The notes: generated from the letters alone by a model not told the origin. Shown: positions 1 to 11,199, counted from the first letter of the stretch. The stretch is 64,000 bases of DNA from Brachynemurus nebulosus (GCA_035578155.1 JAPWDM010000006.1:14586305-14650304), one strand, 5' to 3'. Numbers and translations are program-made.

Positions 1-217
1 TTAAGCAACACTGCAGAGGGGGTGAGTCGGCCTTTTAGAGTACATATTAATTTTCATACACTCATTTCTACTACTATAGCACTGGCAGGGGGTAATAATG
101 TCAAAGTGCGTGCTTCTGAAGTTGAACTGTCGTATGAATGGTTTTTAATATGTTTATTTTTAAATGATACAACTGAAATATTATCCATTTAGATTAACGA
201 TTACAATAATTTATTAA
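1..217. other. Unassigned AT-rich sequence
   Basis: I see no gene, repeat or recognised element in this opening stretch before the first inverted-repeat element. Confidence 0.3.
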
Positions 218-431
218 TTTTGAAAGTGAGGCAAGTCCATTTAGTTATAATAAAACTACTATTTTTTTAGCCAGCACTACAAACACTATTGGATTATAAA
301 CTTACATTATCTAACATCACAAAATACCAAAAATATGCCTATAAGTACTTACCAATATTTTTGAACTTATTGAAACGTAAGCCCTTAAATATCTCGCAAT
401 AACAAAATATGGACTTGCCCCACTTTCAAAA
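218..431. mobile_element. Small inverted-repeat element (MITE), ~214 bp
   Basis: A 23-bp terminal repeat at 218-240 is matched in reverse complement at 409-431 with one mismatch. The core motif is AAGTGAGGCAAGTCCAT on the left and GGGGCAAGTCCAT on the right. No coding sequence lies between the ends. The flanks do not give a clear target duplication, so the superfamily is open. Confidence 0.65.
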
Positions 432-559
432 TAAACGGCTCAATTATAAATGTCAAAACTGTTCGGACATATGATTGCGTTCCGAAATAGGGGTTTTTAT
501 GTTACTTTATGAAAAATGTTTACATGTTAAAAGTTGAAGATTCATTGTACATGACTTTT

Positions 560-653
560 AATTGTATTATTATGCCTAGATAAGTGTTTATCGGGTTCTG
601 TGACGCCAAAAGATATTTTGCCTAGGCCGCCAAAGAACCTTGCGCCGGCACTG
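560..653 (-). mobile_element. hAT-like terminal fragment
   Basis: The sequence up to 653, read on the minus strand, starts CAGTGCCGGCGCAAGG, which resembles hAT-superfamily ends (CAGNG start with GGC-rich continuation). No partner end was found nearby, so this is a one-ended fragment. Confidence 0.4.
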
Positions 654-934
654 TCCGCGACAGATACCAAAGTCATTTCATAAGTGTTGCATTTTGTCGT
701 TTTTGATACGCGCAACACTAAAAATATGAGTATAATATAATGTAATTTTGAAACACCCTATCTATGAAGTGTCGATTTACCAAAAGTCAGGGTGTTTTCT
801 CCGCATCATATTTGAAATATTTGGTACAATTGTATATTGTAGGCATATAACCTTCTTCTAATGTAGTGTTATTGTGGTTACAACATATTTTAATAGAATG
901 TGTGTAGGTGTTGTAGGTTCTATATAAATATAAA

Positions 935-1000
935 CTAAGATATTTCTTAGTAAATGTTGGAAATTTTCTAAGATATTTCTCAGTAAATGTTGGAAATTTT
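935..1000. repeat. 33-bp tandem duplication
   Basis: Two adjacent 33-bp units, 935-967 and 968-1000, differ by one base. Both read CTAAGATATTTC at the start and end in GGAAATTTT. Confidence 0.9.
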
Positions 1001-1281
1001 CTTCATCGAAACAATAAAGTAACATTTTTCGTAAAGATTACAAATTTTTAAAGTATTACTTTTTTAAAAAAAAATAATTTTAATTGAAAAAGTTTACCTA
1101 TAGAAATATTTTTAAAAATAATTGTTTTTGTTATTCGGGTATTTATTTATTAACAAACAAAAAAAAAATTTTTGTCAAAAAGAAAAACTTTTATTATTAA
1201 TTAAAACATTATTAAATATGAAAGTCATTAATAATTCGAAATAGATGTTAACAGTTAGTAAAAAAAAATGTGTTTAAGACA

Positions 1282-1657
1282 GTATTCTAGTCTAGACTTT
1301 TCAAAAATTTAATATTTTTTAGTTTTATTTTCTAAAAGTACTTATAGACCTTAACAAAAAATATGTCCTCAAAAGGAAATTTAAAAATGTTCAGAACTCA
1401 CAAGTTATAGTCATTTTAATACGGTAGCTTTCGGTATCAGGTATCTATTATTTTTCAAAATTTTAAGTGCATTTTTCTTGAAACTACATATTTTTCAAGC
1501 TGGTCGATTTCGAATTTGATATGTATCTTCAACACATGTTGCTTTATGGTAAAAACTTAAAAACTGTTGATTTTGAAAAAATAAAAAACTTTTAAAAAAA
1601 TAACGTAAAATATCGATAAATGGATGGTCGAAATTTTTTGGCTCTAGACTAGAATAC
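1282..1657. mobile_element. Inverted-repeat element, ~376 bp
   Basis: A perfect 15-bp inverted repeat, GTATTCTAGTCTAGA at 1282-1296 and its complement at 1643-1657, bounds AT-rich non-coding sequence. The repeat itself contains the palindrome TCTAGA. The superfamily is not assignable. Confidence 0.55.
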
Positions 1658-1705
1658 TAGAAAACTTTCTTAGAGTTACCAGAAACTCGGTTTAGTACCT
1701 AAGTA

Positions 1706-2141
1706 TACAGGGTGTAAAATAAATAACTCTCATTCCTTTGAGGAGTGACTCATAGTACCCTATAGACACTAAAACCACAGGAATTTTTTTCGAAATTAAC
1801 AGTTTGAGAAAATCGCAAATTGACTGGCTTACATGATGTTTCAAAATTTTTCTAAGCGCGGCCCTGACTAACATTTAGTAAAATTTTGTAAACAAGTTAA
1901 GGCCGTCCGTAAACGTGTTTCCCAGATCTTCTTTTAAAAACAGAAAATTTATCTTACAAATATGAGATGGTCACAGGCGGATTAAAAAACATTCTTAACG
2001 GCCCCTTTTTGATTCATATTTAGTATCAAATATTTTCTGTTAAAAAACAGTTTTGATTCAAACTTATTGGCAAATATTAATTAGATGGGTGAGATCTATC
2101 CACTGTTTTCGTAGCGAGATTTATATACTTTACACCCTGTA
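1706..2141 (+). mobile_element. TA-target MITE, family M1, full-length copy
   Basis: The element starts TACAGGGTGTAAAATAAATA and ends ATACTTTACACCCTGTA, with TA on both sides (1704-1705 and 2142-2143). That is the target duplication of the Tc1/mariner group. A near full-length copy in reverse orientation lies at 36193-36614, and a palindromic derivative at 2873-3221. There is no transposase; open frames here are shadows. Confidence 0.8.
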
Positions 2142-2143
2142 TA

Positions 2144-2870
2144 TCGCACTGCCGCGATCACCGGCGCCTAAACCAAAAATCCCTTTACTGTTGTTACGGA
2201 ATATTCAAAAAATTTTCCAAAAAACCGCAATATATATCATCACTTTTTATAAAAATATATTTCATAAATATATTTACTTTTTTATTACACGTTTTCCTTT
2301 CTTTTTTTTTTGCAAATAACCACAAATCTGAAACAATGCAATTTATCGATAGGATTATCAAACGTTTGTCACACAATCGTTTTGCATCGTTTAAAAAAAA
2401 AATTTTGTCACCATTTTTATTGTAAAGAATTGCGTCATTTACATAGATAGTTGCCATTTACATCACCCATTTATTGAGAGAATGGTTCATTGGTGTACGT
2501 ATATAAGCTCAACGCCAATATAAACAACAGTGTCACCACACTCGTGCCGCTTTTTTTGTGCCATTCGTTAATTTATACGAAATGAAAAAACATAACGCAT
2601 ATAGCGGGAGAACAAAACGGGAAATTCACAATCGGAAACACACAATGATGGTATTTTTATTGATATTTTATTCATTTGATATAGTTTGATTTTAAACTGT
2701 ACTAATAAAAAAGTGATCAAAATTCAAGTTTTTTTTTTTTACCTTTTGTAAAAAAAATGGATACAGAGAGATTAAAGCAAAGGTTTGATTTTATACGGGG
2801 GTACATGAGGAAAAATAGTATTTGCAAAGTATTTCAAAAAACTATTATATAATGATTATAATTACCACTC
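2144..2870. other. Unassigned AT-rich sequence
   Basis: No gene or repeat is recognised. Short frames on both strands at 2053-2457 are built of A/T-rich codons and are probably chance. A TATATAAG string near 2500 could act as a TATA box, but no downstream gene supports it. Confidence 0.3.
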
Positions 2871-2872
2871 TA

Positions 2873-3017
2873 TACAGGGTGTAAAACAAATAACTCTCTT
2901 CCTTTTGTGGGGTGACTCATAGCACCCTGTAGACACTAAAACCGCAGGAATTTTTTCGGTCGGAATTAACAGTCGCGTCACCACTCAAAAGGATAAGAGT
3001 TATTTCCCTTACACCCC

Positions 3018-3091
<74 letters not shown>

Positions 3092-3221
3092 GGGAAATAA
3101 CTCATCCTTTTGAGGGGTGACGCGACTGTTAATTCCGAAAAAATTCCTGCGGTTTTAGTGTCTACAGAGTGCTATGAATCATCCCACAAAAGGACGAGAG
3201 TTATTTGTTTTACACCCTGTA
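2873..3221. mobile_element. Palindromic M1 derivative (foldback MITE)
   Basis: This element is flanked by TA (2871-2872, 3222-3223) and carries M1 ends. Instead of two different halves it has the same ~140-bp M1 end twice in opposite orientation. Both arms contain the M1 landmarks: the AAATAACTC block, the sequence around GACACTAAAACCGCAGGAAT and the tract around GGAATTAACAGTCGCG. The arms meet at a pure (TA)35 tract. It can fold into a hairpin with arms well over 100 bp. Confidence 0.85.
3019..3088. repeat. (TA)35 microsatellite
   Basis: A pure 70-bp TA tract sits exactly at the centre of the palindromic M1 element. The short frames reading YIYIYI across it are artefacts. Confidence 0.98.
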
Positions 3222-3301
3222 TAATTGTCAATACTATAAAAATTAGTACAATTTTTTGGATTGATAACGATTAATAACTGCCTTTTATTTCTAGCTAGGT
3301 A

Positions 3302-3553
3302 CAGGGCCGAATTCAAGTCTATGGTGGCCCCCGTGTACTTCTCATGTGAGGACTCCTGAGTACTTTTGTGAAGGCTCCTCTGGAGAATTAAAAAAATTTT
3401 AAAAAGATTGATAAAATTTTAAAAATATATTCTCTCTATTCTATTCCGCCTGTTTTAAAAATTTATTCTATTTTGAGAAATTTTATGGAGGTCCTTTTTG
3501 TATGGAGGCCCTCGGGTAGATTCCTCAAATGCCCTTATGTAAATCCAATTCTG
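3302..3553. mobile_element. hAT-type MITE, 252 bp
   Basis: The left end reads CAGGGCCGAATTCAAG and the right end terminates CCAATTCTG. The 8-bp flanks are GCTAGGTA (3294-3301) and GCTAGATA (3554-3561), seven of eight identical, as expected for an old hAT insertion. The interior is non-coding. Confidence 0.75.
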
Positions 3554-3561
3554 GCTAGATA

Positions 3562-4318
3562 TGTAGACCGATCAAATTAATTCATTTAGACGGAAATTAA
3601 AAAAAAATTGTTACCTGGACTTCTGTAATTGTAAATGGTAAAGTGACTCAAATAAATGCATGAGCAGTTGTAGTTGGAGGGTTGAATTGTATTATTGCAA
3701 TTTCCGGCGAAAGTCGAGGTCCACGGAGAAAAGTTGTAGGTCATGAAAACATTTTGTAAAGGTCACTTTTTTACTCAAATTTTCAGAGAAAAATGCGAAT
3801 TTTCTTGCTTTTTCTTTTTTTGTTTTATATTTCTCATTTTCAAAAAAATAATTTAACTTTGACGAAACTTTCACCAAGTTTAACAAAATTTAATACGTTT
3901 TAGTGTCTTAAATAATCACAAATTATTTTGGGTAAAAAAATTAAAGTTTCCCAGATATTTATTTTTTTCGGTTCGACTGGATAATTTATTTAACAATAAG
4001 AAAGAAAATTATGAATTTATTGGGCTGACTGATTCACTGGGTCACGTGACCAATAGATTTTGTCCACGACTGAACGAATCAAAACGTATTTTGTGCAGTC
4101 CGTCTGTTCAGACAATGTTTTGTACACACAAACGAAAATGTTTTAATGAATAATCACTTTAAATCATGTAGCAGTCCCTTAAATAATAAGTTGAATATTT
4201 TTTAATGATTCACCAACATTTTGGTAATTGTGACAAAACACGTTTTGAAATATCACTCCACAAATATAAGACAATTTCCATTTATTTATTCAACTCCGAG
4301 TAAAAAAAAATTTCCTGT

Positions 4319-4321
<3 letters not shown>
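3562..4321. other. Unassigned AT-rich sequence
   Basis: I see no supported gene or element. The frame near 3692-3886 is low-complexity. Confidence 0.3.

Positions 4322-4383
<62 letters not shown>
4322..4383. repeat. (AT)31 microsatellite
   Basis: A pure AT tract of 62 bp. It gives the spurious frame of alternating Tyr-Ile residues. Confidence 0.97.
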
Positions 4384-4385
<2 letters not shown>

Positions 4386-4898
4386 CATATATGTAGGTAT
4401 TATGAATTCATACTGTATACACATACGTAATACTGTATACAATGTCATAGAATGGAATATATGGAAGCGGAATATAAAAGCCACACAATCGTTCACATTA
4501 CATAAATATAAATGAAATGTAAATATTATTTTTGGTGTGACTGTTGTTTAAATTTCAGTTCGGTCTATTTGCAAATCATCAAACTATGTATATTATTTAT
4601 TGTCGTTTTTTCTTTTTTGTTTCATTTTTGTATTTTTCCATTCCCTGTTTTCCCCTGTTTATATTTTGGAAAAAAATTTTTCAGCTGCATAGTATCAACG
4701 ACCCTAAGAAAATTAACGGGGTACTAACAATTATACTGTAATTTGGATTGAATCGGCCCTAAATTAAGACAGAACCAACCCCCCCCCCCCGCCCCCCCAA
4801 AGTTGTGAAGTAGTTTAAGATCGTACGGCCGAAGTGAAAATTTCTATGGTGATCTCGTAGTGTCATCAGATCGGCGACATTAATTAAATGCATATTTA
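4384..4898. other. Unassigned stretch with a poly-C run
   Basis: No gene is supported. A C-rich run occupies 4779-4798. A TATAAAAG string at 4474-4481 is followed within 30 bp by no recognisable gene. Confidence 0.3.
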
Positions 4899-5402
4899 CA
4901 GAATCGTTGTAACCTTACTCTTTTTGATACATAATCGCTGTAGCATTACTACTTTTGATGCAGAACTTTAGCTTACTGTTTCGGTACGGAATTGCTGTAA
5001 CCTTACTACTTTTGGTACAGAATTGCTGTTATTTTACTACTTTTGGTACGGAATTGCTGTTACCTTACTATTTTTGGTACGGAATTGCTGTGACCTTACT
5101 ACTTTTGGTACGGAATTGCTGTAACCTTACTAGTTTTGGTACAGAATTGCTGTTATTTTACTACTTTTGGTACGGAATTGCTGTGACCTTACTACTTTTG
5201 GTACAGATTTGCTGTTATTTTACTACTTTTGGTACGGAATTGCTGTTACCTTATTACTTTTGGTACGGAATTGCTGTAACCTTACTACTTTTGGTACGGA
5301 ATTGTTGTTATTTTATTACTTTTGGTACAGAATTGCTGTTATTTTACTACTTTTGGTACAGAACCGCTGTAACCTTACTACTTTTAGTATAGAATTGAAA
5401 GG
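4899..5402 (+). repeat. 31-bp minisatellite, about 16 units
   Basis: The unit is roughly GGTACGGAATTGCTGTAACC followed by TTACTACTTTT, 31 bp in all. Units vary at a few positions (ACGG or ACAG; AACC, GACC or ATTT). Because 31 is not a multiple of three, the reading frame cycles and the protein period is 31 residues. No frame meets a stop in the array, so long frames (4955-5392, 5167-5412) result. The outermost left units are degenerate. The repetitive peptide has no sign of selection and I do not call it a gene. Confidence 0.93.
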
Positions 5403-5650
5403 TCACATTTAAGTTTTTAAATTTTACAAAATCCATCAACCACTGTCGTGGGTCCGCCAGAAACTCAAGGCATAGTGCGGTTTACTGTTTGCAGCGCTCT
5501 CGAGCCCTGTTTTTTTATTTTTGTTTTCATAGATTTGTTGAATTTTAGTAGTCTGAATACAATAGAAATTAACTGATAGATAATAATAACTGAACTAAAA
5601 TGAAGTTCATACCAAAATAATTGGTCTTTTTGGAATCGATAACAGCCAGA

Positions 5651-5866
5651 CTAAACCCAAAAATGTATGGAACTGGCATCGACTCCAGGAAAGCCAATTA
5701 CTTTAGCTCCAACATTCTTCTTGAAATATTTTATTTATATTCCTCACTTGTGTCTAGTCAAACCAAAACCAATAGCCATACCAATCTTTTGCTCTCTTAC
5801 GCGAAAAACGTCTTTGATTTCGGTACACTCTATAGTATATCCGTTCCAATTTGCATACCAGGTCAC
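5651..5866 (-). pseudogene. Decayed coding fragment, protein unrecognised
   Basis: One minus-strand frame gives non-repetitive, protein-like sequence for about 70 codons. It first reads IECTEIKDVFRVREQKIGMA and then IGFGLTRHK. After a TGA (5746-5744) and a TAA (5737-5735) the same frame continues IKYFKKNVGAKVIGFPG and VDASSI, ending at a TAG (5653-5651). The amino-acid mix (Gly, Lys, Glu, Asp, Val, few runs) is unlike the Ile/Phe/Tyr-rich chance frames around it. A gene remnant or retrocopy is the best reading. I do not recognise the family, and the plus-strand frames over the same DNA look like shadows. Confidence 0.45.
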
Positions 5867-5896
5867 TCACATCTAAACAGCAAAAAAAAGAAATGA

Positions 5897-6508
5897 TCAC
5901 AAAAAAAAAATAAACCAGAAGATTACACTATCTTACTATATGGGATTAATCTACATAAAATTATAACTTAAAAACTTTATGAACTATAAAATTAATAATT
6001 TGGTTTAACAACAAAAACCAGAACACCGCGTTTGGTACGCCACCTATTGGGGGGAAGGGCAATGTGAAAAAATAATTCAGTCAATGTATGTATGTGAACG
6101 GGCGCAATACAATATTTGGGTTAAACGCTCATAACCATAATATTTAATAGACAATTTTTTAAGGAAAAAAATTGAAGAAACGATGATATCGACGGAGGCG
6201 ACCGAACGAAACGATACCAGCCAAGTTGATTGCGTCATTAATGTCGAAAAATATAATTATTTGTCAGTAAGTATATGGCCCACGGACCGACCGACCAAAA
6301 TAGGCCACGGTTAGGTTAATTTCAAATGATATTCTACATAACTATAAAAAATTATTGGGTATTTGTGCTGTGTGATGAACATCGTCCATTGTCATTGTTT
6401 CTGTGTGGTATGGTTGGGATCAGTATGAGAGTGGTACGTACATACCATTGTGGTTGATGTCGTTTAGGAGATTAAAAATGATAATGAATGTATGTGTGTA
6501 TGTATGTA
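5897..6508. other. Unassigned sequence
   Basis: No gene or repeat family is recognised. Several short GC-richer patches (around 6040 and 6190) have no readable frame. Confidence 0.3.
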
Positions 6509-6702
6509 TACAGGGTGTCCGTAATGAAATTGTAAACGTATGGGGAATTTGTAAACGGTGAGAGATAATGTTTTGGTTAAATTAGGTATGGTTAAGTTAT
6601 CGAACTTACCAAATTCGAAATAGTTTAGGTGAGCTAAACCAAAAAAATGTATAATTTCATAATTTTTTCTCCAATAACTTCTTTCTGGTAAGAACAATAA
6701 TA

Positions 6703-7230
6703 TTGCTTCCAAGACTACTAAAGTAGCGGATGCATTGTGATCACTTCTGAAAGATAAAACATTTTTTCACTCCAAAATAAATTTTTTTACGCACATTTTA
6801 CGTTTTAGAGCTTCCTAAACAATTTTAGTTTGGTATTCGTCTGTCCGTCTGTGTGTCGCTAGTTTGCGCCAAGTGGGATAACTTCTGAACTATTCGATTG
6901 TTTTTAGTGAAATTTTTAGAAGCTATGCAGTTTGGTTCCTAGATGGTCCCCATGAATTTAATCGAAATCGGAGTAACGGTAGCTACGCCGCTACCATGTC
7001 ATTCCAAAATTGCACCAAGTGGCATAACTTCTGAACTAATCGATTGTTTTTAATGAAATTTTTAGAAATTATGCAGTTTGGTTCCTAAATGGTCCCCTAT
7101 GAATTTAATCGAAATAGGAGTAACGGTAGCTACGCTGCTACCATGAAATCCCATTAAATGTCAATATCTTATTTACTGCTAGTCCCATTTTGCTCAAATT
7201 TTTAGGCTATTTTGGCGGTTAGTTTATAAA
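6703..7230 (+). repeat. Dispersed repeat family B
   Basis: The copy begins TTGCTTCCAAGACTACTAAA and includes the short palindrome CTACTAAAGTAG. A GTCTGTCCGTCTGTGTGTCG block follows. Then come two imperfect tandem units of about 130 bp, each containing AACTTCTGAACTA, GCAGTTTGGTTCCTA and GGTAGCTACGC. A second copy in the opposite orientation lies at 52985-53762. It resembles long non-coding repeats common in insect genomes; I cannot assign a class. Confidence 0.75.
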
Positions 7231-8099
7231 AAATTTTGCTATTATTTTATAATTTAGCCTTTAATTATTTTGAATTACAACAATTTTTAATGAGCTTTAG
7301 GGCGAAAATATAATTTCACGGTATACCTATAGGTAATATTTGGTAGAATTACATCTCTATGGGTAGAATACTGTTTTAAAGTCTTTTACGAGTACGAGAA
7401 AGCTATGTGCCATGCCCCATTGGCAGTGTATTTTTATCTGTACATTCTGACAGCATTTTTTTACATAAATTTAAATATCTTTTTAAAATTTTTCTATGAG
7501 TATCTGTTTTTTGAGTTATAACCTCGAAGTAGATTTTGGCACACTTAAATGACTTTTTTCTTCCCTTTCTTTCTATTTATCATATATTTTATCTTCGAGA
7601 ATGACCTCGTAAACATACGAAAGCTCTATTTTGGAAAATATTTTCCAAGTTTCGATGAATAAATGAATAAATTACGCAGTATATAATTAAAAGAAAAACA
7701 TATTTAGGGACCGGTTGTAATTTTCTAAATTTTTTACCTTTTGGTCTCAATTTGTTTTCGAATTTTTAATTTTGAACGGGTAGCAGACCCAAGTTTTTTA
7801 GTAGTAGTTTGTCACATGATATTAGAGTTTATATTGAATCAAATACTTCTCGCGTAATTTGTTCATTTCTCAACCAAAATTTTGGGAGTTTTTTTGTTTT
7901 TTTCAAGACAATTAATATAACAAATATATAAAATTAACTGTGTCAAAATCTACTTCGCATTCCATAAGAAAAACAAAAGTTCGGGGTTATAACTTGAAAT
8001 TGCGTACTGAAAGAAAAATTAAAAGATATTTAAATTGTACATAGAAAATTTCTATCAGAATATATAGATAAAGATACCGTAATTCTCACTAGGAAAAAA
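7231..8099. other. Unassigned AT-rich interior
   Basis: No coding signal. If the two ends at 6509 and 8275 belong together, this is internal sequence of that element. Confidence 0.3.
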
Positions 8100-8275
8100 A
8101 TTATTGACAGAACAGCAATTGAAACCAGAAGTTTTCTGGCTATGTTTCCTAAACTACATGGAATCTGGAAGGCTTGGAGATAATATTCTGTATAATTCAC
8201 CTAATTTAAACAAGACTGAGTCTGTCACCATTTACAAGATCCTGATATTGGCAATTTTATTAGGAACATCCTGTA

Positions 8276-8606
8276 CAGTGGAATAGTACAGTAAGGTTGG
8301 TTTTAGTATGTATGTTAAATTAGAGTACACATATCAAATGACGTTTTATATCTGTACAAGCTCATAACACACATACAAGAGATGGTATATACCTTTTTTA
8401 TGCTTAAATAAGACTATGAAAATAAATGTTAACAAGTGCGGCTTCACCTTTTCGAGTTAAGCGATAACTAAGCTTTTGCGTAACCGAATAGAATGCGCTT
8501 TTGCCCTGAGGCTGTGGAGGGGGTGCGGGTAGTACAAACAATCAATCCTCTCTGTTAGAATTTACTATCGAATTGTCGAGTATAATTTAGTGTCTCGACT
8601 TTTTTA
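8276..8606. other. Unassigned sequence
   Basis: No gene, repeat or recognised element is visible between the two transposons. Confidence 0.3.
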
Positions 8607-9445
8607 GGGGAAACCTGTACAAAATCGTATACCGGGGTAAAACATTTGTAGCGACAAGCACGAATGCTTTCAAAATATTTCATTTTCGTATTTTTCGGTA
8701 GACTTGATCTTATTTTTGTGAAAATTCAAGTAAAAATAGTTAAGTTTATGTGTACTATAAGCTAGTCTCCAATCATTTAGGTTAAAGTGTGTGTATTTAC
8801 TCGTAATTTACAATATTTGTACCGGCGAAATCGATTTGCGTATGTAGAAGTGAGTTATATGTTTATACATAGGTCTCCGGATCAAAACCGTACGGGGTGT
8901 AAAACCGGTTTATATACAATTTTGGCTTGGATGTATAAATATGAACCAAACTGATTTTTTATTATTAGTTGCAAAAAAGATGCTACGTAATCATAAAAGA
9001 GCTACTACTAGTAAAAAATATTGAAATAATATGAGAAAAACCATTGAAGCGATATTTGACGGAACCATGGGGTACTTCAAAACTGCTGGAACATGTCAGG
9101 TATCAAAATCAACATTGTACAAGATTGAGTCAACAAATTCAAACAAAAAAGTGATTTGGGTTCTTCAACACGCAAAGGTTTAAGGGAATTTAAATCGATT
9201 TTTTCGGCGTTAAATATAGTATACCTACGGTTTTGTCCATGTGTCGGGGCAAAACCGTAATAAATAGTGATTTAAATTTTTTATGCTATTTTTGTTTAAT
9301 ATTGTGATTATCCAAAATATGTTGACGTGATTATGTTCCTTATAAAATTGGCCAATTATAGACGTTTCTTTCATACACTTATGTTTTAAAATGAATGATC
9401 TACAGCGCTAAATCCTTAGCTATACGGTTTTGACCCGGTCTCCCC
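8607..9445 (+). mobile_element. pogo-type non-autonomous element, 839 bp
   Basis: Terminal repeats (left GGGGAAACCTGTACAAAATC, right complement GGGGAGACCGGGTCAAAACC) are flanked by TA at 8605-8606 and 9446-9447. A GGGG..AAAACCGTA-like motif from the ends recurs inside near 8632, 8893 and 9248. The element keeps the first ~67 codons of a pogo/Tigger-like transposase (8980-9183) and then jumps to its right end, so it is an internal-deletion derivative. Confidence 0.82.
8980..9183 (+). pseudogene. pogo-type transposase N-terminus with psq helix-turn-helix
   Basis: The frame starts MLRNHKR, close to the MPRNYKR-type start usual in insect pogo transposases. After one in-frame TGA at 9022 it continues MRKTIEAIFDGTMGYFKTAG and then TCQVSKSTLY. 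This matches the Pipsqueak-type HTH of the CENP-B/pogo/Tigger family, which recognises the transposon ends. The helix positions IEAIFDGTMGY, KTAGTCQVSKSTLY are recognisable. The frame ends at TAA 9181-9183, where the DDE catalytic domain should begin. That domain is absent, so this is a dead relic. Confidence 0.82.
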
Positions 9446-9884
9446 TACATATGTGTGCTTGAAACTCTAAATTTCTAGTGATTTTATTTGATCAAATGAA
9501 AACGTAAAACCCCTTTGAGATTTTAAAATATGAAAAAAAAAGTTACAATTAACATAGATACTGGCCATTTTTTCTTATCCTAAACATTTTTAAATAGTAT
9601 CACAAGCAAAGTCTACTAACAACCAACTAATATCTAATTTAATATGTCATCCGTAAAATGAAGAAAATGTAGTATTTTATTCTCGAAGGAAATAATTTGA
9701 ATACATCTTTCGGTTAATGGCATGTTCTCATTATCACAGCAGAAATACTGAGCCGGCAGCCGATTTGAGATATCAATCAAAAGTAAATAAGTAGTTTGAA
9801 ACGAATATCCTGTTTGGCTGTTCTATTTCGTTGGGAAATTTTCCTGTTGGAATAAAATATTTTCTCGAGGTAAAAATTAGTCTC
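9446..9884. other. Unassigned AT-rich sequence
   Basis: No gene or element recognised. Confidence 0.3.
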
Positions 9885-9970
9885 TATTTTCCATATGCGG
9901 TTGAGGCGTAAAAACAATACAAACAAACAAACAAACACACTCACTTTCATATCTATAATATTACTTAGGA
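9885..9970 (-). repeat. Insect-type repeat terminus with CAAA run
   Basis: Sequence like GGTTGAGGCGTAAAAACAAT followed by an (AAAC)n run and TTTCATATCTATAATATTA is a common tail of dispersed insect repeats. A related tract (CTGAGACGTAAAAACGAGAC plus AAAC run) lies near 37860. The class is uncertain; a non-LTR retrotransposon 3' end is possible. Confidence 0.45.
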
Positions 9971-10218
9971 GTTTTTGTAACAAGACCCTGCAAATTACAC
10001 CACACACAATATAAAAATCTAAAATACAATTTAAAATACTTAATTTTCCCTTTCCAAAATTATCATATTACATATAAGTGTTTCGAAATGTTAATGGTTT
10101 TTTACGGTTTTGCACCAAAAAAAGTAAATTAGGATGCAAATACGTAAAAAAATTAGATAAAATTTACAAAATTTTCTTTTAATTCGTCTAAATTTGATGA
10201 CGAATTACAGCCGTCAAT

Positions 10219-10251
<33 letters not shown>

Positions 10252-10782
10252 ATTTCAAATTTTAATGTAGTTGCTCGGAGATAGTCAGGTACAAAAATAC
10301 ATCTCAGCGAGAAAATTTTCTTTTATCAAAATTTAAATAATGTATGTATTAATAATCTTTAGTTATTATATTTGTATACCACTTTTTTTTTTTTTAATTT
10401 CCGCGTGCTTATGTTATAGCAATACAAAAGAATTGTTGGGAAAGCGCTATAAAAATATTGTAAAATGATGTTTATAAATTATATTTCAAAAATAGCGTCG
10501 TAAATGATTTTTATTTTTTATTAATTATGATTTGTATAACTTTGTATTTTATAACATATTAAATTTTTATCAAATTTCTTTGACACGTTTTCATTTTATT
10601 TAAAAATATAGAGTTTTCCCATAAGAGCCCGTGTTAAAGTTACAAAACTTTGAAACCGTTTTTCTCAAAATTGGGGTAGCCAAATTTTTTTTTTTTCGGT
10701 AAGGGCTCGTAATATCTAAAGATGTTTCGTTAAAATCCTTTGAAGAATCGTTTTATCGATAAACTATCTTAATACTTTATAA
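9971..10782. other. Unassigned AT-rich sequence with poly-T
   Basis: No coding signal. A poly-T run occupies 10220-10247. Confidence 0.3.
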
Positions 10783-11131
10783 AATACCCCTGTCGCAGCA
10801 TCCTGCATAACATAGCGAATTTCCGTTTATAAAAATTAGTTTTTCTCGGAAACTAGTTGACATAGAATAATAGTTTAAAGACCTTTTTTATGTAATTTTT
10901 TCTCCTCTTTTAAACGATGTAAAAAAATTTGGCAAAAATTTTTGAATAAGTGGAAATTTTGGCAAAAAACTAATTTTTTGCAAGAACAAAAACCATGTTC
11001 CTGGCATCCGACGTGTCTGGCTGAAGAACTCATCCAAGATTTTTGGACTTCCAACTTTGTCACCAAATTTCGTAAACCTAGGACATTTCGTGCGAGAGTT
11101 ATCGTGTTGATACATATATACATACATACAT

Positions 11132-11199
<68 letters not shown>

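Larger units (their letters stand above)
6509..8275. mobile_element. Possible TIR element with ~170-bp ends, interrupted
   Basis: The left end (6509 to ~6690) starts TACAGGGTGTCCGTAATGAA. The right end, read in reverse from 8275, starts TACAGGATGTTCCTAATAAA. The two ends share further blocks, such as TTGTAAACGGTGA against TTGTAAATGGTGA and GGTTAAATTAGGT against TGTTTAAATTAGGT. They could be one element whose interior holds a family B insertion, or two separate decayed copies facing each other. The frame 8104-8286 lies in the right end and is not a gene. Confidence 0.5.

Noticed and set aside
2917..3105. Frames of alternating Tyr-Ile residues at the TA tracts (also at 4221, 10942, 27849, 27940, 58994 and 59143)
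   Set aside because: They are direct products of (TA)n microsatellites and have no supported start, domain or conservation.
4474..4540. TATA-box promoter (TATAAAAG) with short downstream frame
   Set aside because: The downstream frames are Phe-rich chance frames; such strings are frequent in AT-rich DNA.
4955..5392. 145-codon frame
   Set aside because: It is the 31-bp minisatellite read in rotating frames, not a gene.
6509..8275. Autonomous transposon between the 6.5- and 8.3-kb ends
   Set aside because: No transposase reading frame lies between them, and another repeat occupies part of the interior.
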